DNA from: Deltaproteobacteria bacterium
GTDB taxonomy: Bacteria; Desulfobacterota; Syntrophobacteria; Syntrophobacterales; Syntrophobacteraceae
Length of the DNA: 45,022 bases
Assembly (NCBI GenBank): GCA_021777755.1
Contig: JAJYDE010000034.1
Span: 1-45,022, forward strand
Reading direction: 5' to 3'
Shown: piece after piece, positions 39,816 to 45,022 of the stretch
How the letters are laid out: every line of letters starts with the position of its first letter
Numbering within the stretch: position 1 is the stretch's first letter
Translations under genes and position numbers: made by a program
The notes under the pieces: model-generated
What the model was told of the DNA's origin: nothing
Seen by the model: the letters and a program-made list of their open reading frames with translations, nothing else
Database searches by the model: none

Positions 39816-42800
39816 GCTGCCGGCGGGCGCAAAATTGGCATTTACGCTCATGTCTTGCCCCATCGTTACGGTGCATACGTTATTTGAGACCTGGGTACAG
39901 CCGCTCCAGCCCTCGAAGACGCCGCCCGAGGTCGCTTGTTCGGTCAACTGGACCGAAGAGCCTATGGTGAAAGGTGCGCTGCACGTGCTCCCGCAGTCTA
40001 TCCCCGTTGGCGTCGAGGAAACATCTCCACTGCCTTGTCCGGATTTGGTCACACTGAGAGTGAAGTTCGGATTTTTAACCGTGATCTGGTTTCCGGTACC
40101 CGCGACACTGCTGGCCGACCCGCCGGGCGTCGTCACGATGACGGTACGACCACCAGGGGTATCCGAGGCATCGACATTGAGAGTTGTCGTCAATGTTTGT
40201 CCCGCGGCGTCAACCTGGAGTGCCCCGGTTGTCATGAGGCTGTCCTGCTGACTTCCGTTCATGAAGACGATCCCGGTTGCGCCCCCAAGGTAAAGCCCCT
40301 GGATGGTGAGCGTCGCCCCGGTTGCCCCGGGTGCCACCGTTGCGGGACTTACTGCAAGCACCTGGGGCGTTTGAAGCGATACCTGCCCGACAATCTGGGT
40401 GTTGACCGACCCGTTGCTGACATGGAGCAGCGTATTTCCGGCCGACTGCGCCGTGGCGAGTCCGGTGTTGCTCACATTGACTATGGTGGAGTCGTCGGCT
40501 GAATAGTAGGTGTTCATGGCCGCGGCAGTAACGTCGCGCTGGACACCGTCGGAATAGCTGCCCATCACCTGGAGCTGCTGCGTCTGGCCGATGCTCGAAA
40601 ATACAACGGGCGAAGGAGAAACCGTGATCGACTGCAACGTCGCGGTGGTCTGCACCGTGGCCGTGCCGTTTGTCATGGACACATTGCCCGCGTTGTCACG
40701 AGCAACCGCGCTGAAGGTCAAAGTCCCCACGAAATTGTTGGCAATGGTGAACGTGGCGGTAAAAGGCGCCTGCTGAACCAGCACGGAATTGCCCGACCCA
40801 TCGCTGATTGTGAACAGCACGGCCTGCACATTGGCGCCGCTGACGGGAGTCGCGGTGATGGTGACTTGATCGCCGGAGTTGAAAGTGGAGTTGGCCGCGG
40901 GCGAGGTTATGGTGATCAACGGTGTGCTCGAAAGAGCGCGGAAATTGCTGCATTTTCCCTGTTCAAGACCGGCCGCGTGTCCGGCGCCCACCGGGGTGAT
41001 TGCCGGAAAACCGGCGGCAAAGGCGCTGACTGGTCCGCTCAGTAAAGTCGTCGCTTCCGTGCCCATGGCTGAAGAACCGGGCTCCTGAGTGTGAAAGACA
41101 CCCTCGAAAAGTTGGGTGTACTGGCTGCTCAAACCGCCGGCCTGGCTTGGCCCGGTTACAATCCCGTCGTTTGCCTGATTGTTCATGATCGAATTTATGA
41201 AAGCCACCGCCGAGGAAGTATCCACACCGACCGGCTGGTATCCCATAAAAACACATACCTGGTAGATGAAGTTGATGAGGGTTGTCGATGTAATGTTCGT
41301 TGGATCGATATCGCCTATGAGCGCAAAGCTTGAAGCGTTTGTCGCTCCCATGTTCAGCAGGGCCGTGCTGCCCTGCTGCAGATCCTCAACCGCCCCCTGG
41401 TCTATGGGATAGCCGACGGAACTGGCCAGATAATCCACCACGGGACCACCTTCGGGCAGATTGTGCAGCCCCCACAACAAGTTCGCCCACGGGCTTCCAT
41501 AATGCGGAGTGCCCAGGGTCACGAAACGGTGGATCAGACCCATGCCGAACGTATTGCTCATATAGGCGGGCTGCCGGGCCACCATGGTCCGGGTTATGTC
41601 TCCGCCCATGCTGTGGCACACGATGTCCGCCCGGGCCACGGCGGTCTGGGCGTTTCGCAGTGTCGAAAGGACCTGAACGATGTAGTTGGTCAACAGTTGC
41701 GCGTTGGTGCCGAAATGAGAGGCGTTGGTGTAAGAATAGTCGAAGGTATAAACATGAAAGCCTGCCGTGGTCAGCATCCCCATGGCGCCAGCCGCCGACC
41801 AGGTGTCGCCGCTGCTCCACAGTCCGTGCACCAGGATTACGGGCGGGCGCTGCAACTGAAGTGTCTGGGATTCGAGCGTATCGGGCTGACCGCCGCTGGG
41901 CGTAAAGCTTCCGCCGAAAGAGATGTCGTGGGTGGTCTCATTGACAAGGCCTTCGGGGACGGTATAAATCGCATCGGCATAATAGTTATTGCCAACCTGC
42001 TGGACGGTCATGTTGGTGAGATCGTTTCCGAAACCGGGCGCGGGAACGAAGGTCCCGGAGGGTGTCTGACTCGATACTCCGTTGTTCAAGGCGAGCGAAA
42101 CCACTCCCGGTCCACCGACCTGGCAACGCACGCGCACCTCCGTGGCCCCGTCGGCGGCGGCTGAAGACACGGTCGAGCCATACCTTGCGGGATTTTCGTC
42201 GAGCAAGGTGATACCTTCGTTTCTGAAATGGAAAACATAACGACCGGCTACTCCGCCGCTGTCCAGGCTGCCCGCCACCAAAGAGTCCGGGCCGCCGTCG
42301 AGCATCGCTCCGCTTATGCCCGAGCCGGCCAGTTCGAGCCACCCGTTGGCAGTGGTGGTCCCATCCGTATAACCGGCGCGCACCGGAGTCCCGCCGAACC
42401 CGTCCTGGCCTCCGCTCGCATCGCCCGTTTCCCAAAGGATCGTATTGTAATTGAACTCCGTGTCAAAATCGCCAGGCCCGATATCCGACCGGTCGATAAG
42501 AACCATCTGGAAACTGTTGAGCTTATCGACGTGTTGGTTATAGTAGCCCACGTTGATCCAGTTGACGCCGAAGGCGTTGTGGCCGTCGACCGTGTCGTTG
42601 CCGTAGGTCACCACATTGGAGCCGGTGCCGCGTGTGTCCACATCGGCAAAAAACGGGGCTATCATCGGAATGGTGGAAGAAGCCAGGCTGAAGGGAGTGT
42701 AGGTGGAAAGACCGTAATTGAAAGTGACGTTGCCGTTATTGTTTACGTAAAGATTCTGCCAGGTCTGCCCGGCGAAGTTTATCCCGAATCCTATGGGAAC

Positions 42801-43064
42801 CAAGCCTGTATAGCCGTCGTCGTTTGCAGGCAAAGTGTTTGTGTTGAATCCCGCATTGGTTCTGATGGCCGCGCCGGTGGACGCCGGCGCCGCGACTCGA
42901 TTGCGAACCCCGGGGTGCAGCAAGGGTTTGCCAGGGGGCTTCGCCTGGACTGTTGCGAACTGCATGGCAACAAAACACATGCACAGAGTCAGCATGTACA
43001 ATAGCCGCGAAGATCTCGGTCGGGAAAGCCGGGTCGTAGCCATACGAACTCGTTCGCTCAGCAT
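39144..43064 (-). CDS. Secreted multidomain lipase/esterase with NIDO and adhesion-type domains
   Basis: A 1306-residue exported protein. A signal peptide covers about 1-41 (LLYMLTLCMCFVAM core, cut near VQA). Then: a NIDO domain (about 80-285, IAPFFADVDTRGTG), a link region, an alpha/beta hydrolase (about 405-720) with PPVILVHGLWSSGDTW and the nucleophile Ser485 in VCHSMGGD, an Ig-like segment (PLITITSPAANSTF), a Big_2-like segment (SITVSPSPVVFSS), an IPT/TIG-like segment (LAVSPATVAPGATGATLTI), a segment ending FEGWSGC and NANFA, and four cysteine repeats. The start is the ATG at 43064 with AGGAG eight bases upstream. It is a single-gene unit with its own promoter and terminator. It probably attacks lipids or esters while bound to a surface or polymer. 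No sorting signal was recognised. Confidence 0.9.
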   Translation of the reverse strand: MLSERVRMATTRLSRPRSSRLLYMLTLCMCFVAMQFATVQAKPPGKPLLHPGVRNRVAAPASTGAAIRTNAGFNTNTLPANDDGYTGLVPIGFGINFAGQTWQNLYVNNNGNVTFNYGLSTYTPFSLASSTIPMIAPFFADVDTRGTGSNVVTYGNDTVDGHNAFGVNWINVGYYNQHVDKLNSFQMVLIDRSDIGPGDFDTEFNYNTILWETGDASGGQDGFGGTPVRAGYTDGTTTANGWLELAGSGISGAMLDGGPDSLVAGSLDSGGVAGRYVFHFRNEGITLLDENPARYGSTVSSAAADGATEVRVRCQVGGPGVVSLALNNGVSSQTPSGTFVPAPGFGNDLTNMTVQQVGNNYYADAIYTVPEGLVNETTHDISFGGSFTPSGGQPDTLESQTLQLQRPPVILVHGLWSSGDTWSAAGAMGMLTTAGFHVYTFDYSYTNASHFGTNAQLLTNYIVQVLSTLRNAQTAVARADIVCHSMGGDITRTMVARQPAYMSNTFGMGLIHRFVTLGTPHYGSPWANLLWGLHNLPEGGPVVDYLASSVGYPIDQGAVEDLQQGSTALLNMGATNASSFALIGDIDPTNITSTTLINFIYQVCVFMGYQPVGVDTSSAVAFINSIMNNQANDGIVTGPSQAGGLSSQYTQLFEGVFHTQEPGSSAMGTEATTLLSGPVSAFAAGFPAITPVGAGHAAGLEQGKCSNFRALSSTPLITITSPAANSTFNSGDQVTITATPVSGANVQAVLFTISDGSGNSVLVQQAPFTATFTIANNFVGTLTFSAVARDNAGNVSMTNGTATVQTTATLQSITVSPSPVVFSSIGQTQQLQVMGSYSDGVQRDVTAAAMNTYYSADDSTIVNVSNTGLATAQSAGNTLLHVSNGSVNTQIVGQVSLQTPQVLAVSPATVAPGATGATLTIQGLYLGGATGIVFMNGSQQDSLMTTGALQVDAAGQTLTTTLNVDASDTPGGRTVIVTTPGGSASSVAGTGNQITVKNPNFTLSVTKSGQGSGDVSSTPTGIDCGSTCSAPFTIGSSVQLTEQATSGGVFEGWSGCTQVSNNVCTVTMGQDMSVNANFAPAGSGLCGSANGQSFLKVPKTTLLCSAGKASRLSGKGPWSWSCAGSKGGVTVNCSASLQVNGFCGTSNGKSFLSTPTSNLCKSGTASVLSGTGPWNWTCAGANGGTSASCTAKLKVNGSCGSANKGNFFTQPGSSLLCSAGSASAVTGKGPWKWSCAGLNGGMKARCSANLEVNGVCGSANGQTLTKAPKTNLCVSGKASRVTGGGPWNWACAGSNGGTSQSCSANK

Positions 43065-43199
43065 AAGCTCATCTCCTGTTCGAAATTTGCACTGGTGAGG
43101 ATGGATAAGTGTACATTCACTTTCGCTGAATACTTTGGTCTTCTCAAACCTGAATAAATGCGGGAACATGCCAGGTCCGAGCCCAATCGAGGCCGTTGC

Positions 43200-43228
43200 A
43201 TCATACTTTACACGGGCACACCGTGCAA
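43200..43228 (-). promoter_or_regulatory. Candidate promoter of the secreted lipase gene
   Basis: On the minus strand: TTGCAC (43223-43228), a 17-base spacer, TATGAT (43200-43205). The same -35 hexamer is seen at the putA operon. The inverted repeat CACGG-GCACA-CCGTG (43211-43225) fills the spacer and overlaps the -35, a possible regulator site. The leader would be about 130 bases. Confidence 0.45.
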
Positions 43229-43444
43229 TAAAATTTTAAACAGGGCGAAAATAATCGGCAACGACGGAAGTGAACGCGAAATTTCCAGTGGCCCGAGGAT
43301 AAAGCGGGGTGAGCGCTAACAACCTCCAAACGAGCGGTGCTGATTTTCACCACATCCTCTGCCTTAGGCCAGGTTTTTGGCGGTTTGCGAATGACAACTG
43401 ATTGGCGACGGCCTTCGAGGCGGTTTCTCTTCTGAAAATAGAGA

Positions 43445-43472
43445 TTGACAGAAGACCGGGTTCCGGTAAAGG
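43445..43472 (+). promoter_or_regulatory. Weak candidate promoter of the sulfur-carrier/TtuA genes
   Basis: A perfect TTGACA at 43445-43450 is followed after 16 bases by TAAAGG, a poor -10 (3/6). The position, about 80 bases before the gene, is suitable. Confidence 0.3.
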
Positions 43473-43552
43473 TTAACGCTGGTGAGGCCGCGAAAAACGG
43501 CGCGGTCGGATGAACACTTTTCCCATTTCCATAATTGCGGATGATAATTTCT

Positions 43553-43744
43553 ATGGTCAAGGTACACTTTAGAGGTTCGGAAATTGAAACTCCGGGGAAA
43601 ATGACCGTTCGGGAATTGATGAAAAGCCTCGGGCTCAATCCTCAGAGCGTTCTGGCGGTAGTGGACGGAAATCTGGTAAGCAACGAAACCAGGCTTTCGG
43701 ATCAGGGCGAAATCAAGCTGATTTCGGTAATATCGGGCGGATGA
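43553..43744 (+). CDS. Ubiquitin-like sulfur carrier (MoaD/ThiS/TtuB type)
   Basis: A 63-residue beta-grasp protein ending in Gly-Gly, the site that becomes a thiocarboxylate. Visible stretches are VKVHFRGSEIE, MTVRELMKSLGLNPQSVLAVVDGNLV and IKLISVISGG. The start is uncertain: ATG at 43553 begins right at the first strand, while ATG at 43541 would add four residues; neither has a strong ribosome site. The next gene is a TtuA-like thiolase 37 bases downstream, which suggests a TtuB-like role as sulfur donor for tRNA and not molybdopterin or thiamine synthesis. An E1-like activating enzyme is not in the window. Confidence 0.9.
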   Translation: MVKVHFRGSEIETPGKMTVRELMKSLGLNPQSVLAVVDGNLVSNETRLSDQGEIKLISVISGG

Positions 43745-43781
43745 GGTCTTGCGGCCTTGAATTTCGAAGACGGAGTCATCT

Positions 43782-44738
43782 GTGGGAGTGCATCGTTGCC
43801 GCAAATGCGCGGCCCAAAGCGTCATCTACATGCCCCAGCACAGGCTGGCCCTGTGCGCGGAACACTTTCTGGCCTGGGTCGAAAAATCGACTCTTGATTT
43901 TATCGCCAAACATCATATGTTCGAGCCCCTAGACCGTGTGCTGGTGGCCGTATCGGGGGGCAAGGACAGCCTGTCTCTTTGGCGTATTCTGCTCAAATCG
44001 GGCTTTCAGGCCGACGGCTTGTACATAGACCTGGGAATAGACGCCGGTGGCGCTTACTCCAAGAGGTCGGGAGAATATGTGCGCAAATTTTGGCGGACCT
44101 TCGCGCCCGAATCGCAGCTGCACGTGCTGGATTTGGCCTCCCTCTACGGCAAGACCGTGCCCGAGATGGCAGGCAGAAGGGCGGGGGGGAGAAAAAAACT
44201 CTGCTCGATTTGCGGTCTGGTAAAACGCCACGAGATGAACCGGGTTGCCCGTGAACTCGGCTACCAGGTCATGGTGACCGGCCATAACCTTGACGACGAG
44301 GCCGCGGTGCTGTTTGGAAACACCCTGCGCTGGGACGTCGAATATCTGCTCAGGCAGGCGCCCGTGCTGCCCGCCGAAGAGTCCGGGCTGGCCGGAAAGG
44401 CAAAGCCTCTTGCCAGGTTCTATGAGCGGGAGACCGCGGCTTATGCGATTGTCTCAAATATTGATTATATTGAGGACGAATGCCCGTTTTCAAAGGGAGC
44501 GACAAGCCTTAGACATAAGGAAGTGCTTAATTCCATGGAGAATGGCTCCCCGGGGACCAAGCTGCAATTCTACCACAGTTTTTTGCGGGCGAGGAAGAAG
44601 GGTATTTTCCCCGGCTACGAGCGACCCGTGCTCCAGGCTTGTCCAAAGTGCGCTCAGGCGACAGGAATTCCAGGGCTGTGCGCTTTTTGCCGGCTGACAA
44701 CGGATGCCGAAAAAAGTATTGGAGAGGAAATCCTCTGA
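43782..44738 (+). CDS. TtuA/Ncs6-type tRNA 2-thiolation enzyme
   Basis: A 318-residue PP-loop ATPase. An N-terminal zinc finger has Cys6, Cys9, Cys25 and His28. The PP-loop SGGKDS is at 58-63. Three cysteines that hold an Fe4S4 cluster in TtuA are present: Cys141 and Cys144 in LCSICGLVKRH and Cys234 in EDECPFS. GHNLDDEA (167-174) completes the adenylation site. A C-terminal zinc finger has CPKC and CAFC. Such enzymes adenylate and thiolate uridine in tRNA (position 54 for TtuA, 34 for Ncs6), taking sulfur from a ubiquitin-like carrier. The start is a GTG at 43782 with GGAG six bases upstream. Its neighbours, a sulfur carrier and a cysteine desulfurase, fit this pathway. The target base is not certain. 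Confidence 0.9.
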   Translation: MGVHRCRKCAAQSVIYMPQHRLALCAEHFLAWVEKSTLDFIAKHHMFEPLDRVLVAVSGGKDSLSLWRILLKSGFQADGLYIDLGIDAGGAYSKRSGEYVRKFWRTFAPESQLHVLDLASLYGKTVPEMAGRRAGGRKKLCSICGLVKRHEMNRVARELGYQVMVTGHNLDDEAAVLFGNTLRWDVEYLLRQAPVLPAEESGLAGKAKPLARFYERETAAYAIVSNIDYIEDECPFSKGATSLRHKEVLNSMENGSPGTKLQFYHSFLRARKKGIFPGYERPVLQACPKCAQATGIPGLCAFCRLTTDAEKSIGEEIL

Positions 44739-44754
44739 GAGCGGAGGGGGCCTT

Positions 44755-45022
44755 GTGAAACCCGTCTATCTGGATTATAACGCCACCACCCCTGTTGACC
44801 CGGAAGCGGTCGAAGAATTGCTGCCCTATCTTGCCGGGCAGTTCGGCAATCCTTCGAGTGCCCACCCTTACGGTGTGAAGGCCAAAGAGGCGGTGGAGCT
44901 TGCGCGCTCAAGGGTGGCGGCGCTGCTCGGCTGCGACCCCTCGGAGGTGATTTTTACCGGCGGAGGCACCGAGTCCAACAACCAGGCGCTCATCGGCGCC
45001 GCCCTGGCCAATCGTGAGCGTG
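44755..45022 (+). CDS. Cysteine desulfurase, N-terminal part (3' end outside window)
   Basis: The first 89 codons of a NifS/IscS-type PLP enzyme: VYLDYNATTPVDPEAVEELL, then FGNPSSAHPYG and VIFTGGGTESNNQAL. It starts at the GTG at 44755, with GGAGGGGG four bases upstream, 16 bases after the TtuA-like stop. It should mobilise sulfur from cysteine, here presumably for the carrier and thiolase just upstream, though it might serve Fe-S assembly in general. The catalytic cysteine and PLP lysine lie beyond the window. Confidence 0.93.
   Translation, partial: MKPVYLDYNATTPVDPEAVEELLPYLAGQFGNPSSAHPYGVKAKEAVELARSRVAALLGCDPSEVIFTGGGTESNNQALIGAALANRER

Larger units (their letters stand above)
43065..43552. 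other. Intergenic stretch between divergent lipase and sulfur-carrier genes
   Basis: About 490 bases. Apart from the two candidate promoters listed separately, I see no gene. Open frames on the minus strand (43201-43638 and 43364-43825) run over the sulfur-carrier gene and have no coding character. Confidence 0.4.

Overview
The window looks like chromosomal DNA of a GC-rich, strictly anaerobic deltaproteobacterium (Desulfobacterota), probably a sulfate reducer or syntroph of the Syntrophobacter type. The main evidence is a bacterial-type Wood-Ljungdahl (CODH/ACS) operon. Signal transduction of deltaproteobacterial flavour supports it: a heme-motif chemoreceptor, an NtrC-type sigma-54 regulator and large PAS/Cache kinases. 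No rRNA, tRNA, CRISPR array, insertion sequence or phage gene was recognised. The genus is inference.

Layout. 1-1005: end of a macro-domain protein, convergent with an isoprenylcysteine-methyltransferase-like membrane protein that has a perfect palindrome at its promoter. 1006-9354: promoter and long leader, then acsD-cooS-acsB-acsC-acsE, closed by a strong terminator. 9469-12117: a CitE/HpcH-like lyase and a GAF/PAS histidine kinase. 12125-14233: an AT-rich orphan gene for a 702-residue protein with kinase-like motifs, probably acquired by transfer. 14684-15569: a 67-residue orphan and a membrane zinc-ribbon protein. 15709-21473: a compact biotin operon, bioB-bioF-bioH-bioC-bioDA, on the minus strand with overlapping genes and a BirA-type operator. 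21599-23328: a nitrilase-fold protein without its catalytic cysteine, overlapping a PflX-like radical SAM gene. 23360-29247: a chemoreceptor with a CxxCH motif behind a sigma-28-like promoter, a sigma-54 response regulator, a Cache/PAS histidine kinase and a single-domain receiver. 29370-31386: a frameshifted DGC-type gene and a DEAD-box helicase with a long leader. 31405-35095: an overlapping operon of MFS transporter, HisC-like aminotransferase and degenerate HATPase/GNAT-like protein. 35215-39031: a KptA-like gene and putA behind a clear promoter. 39077-43228: a 1306-residue secreted NIDO/lipase protein with four cysteine-rich C-terminal repeats. 43445-45022: a ubiquitin-like sulfur carrier, a TtuA-like tRNA thiolase and the start of a cysteine desulfurase.

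How the genes work together. The acs products move a methyl group from methyl-tetrahydrofolate (AcsE) to the corrinoid protein (AcsC/AcsD) and then to acetyl-CoA synthase (AcsB), coupled to CO2/CO interconversion by CooS. The bio genes cover biotin synthesis from pimeloyl-ACP formation to biotin. The last three genes form a plausible sulfur relay to tRNA. The least explained loci are the kinase-like orphan, the pseudo-nitrilase/radical SAM pair, the degenerate HATPase/aminotransferase/MFS operon, the KptA-like gene and the acs leader.
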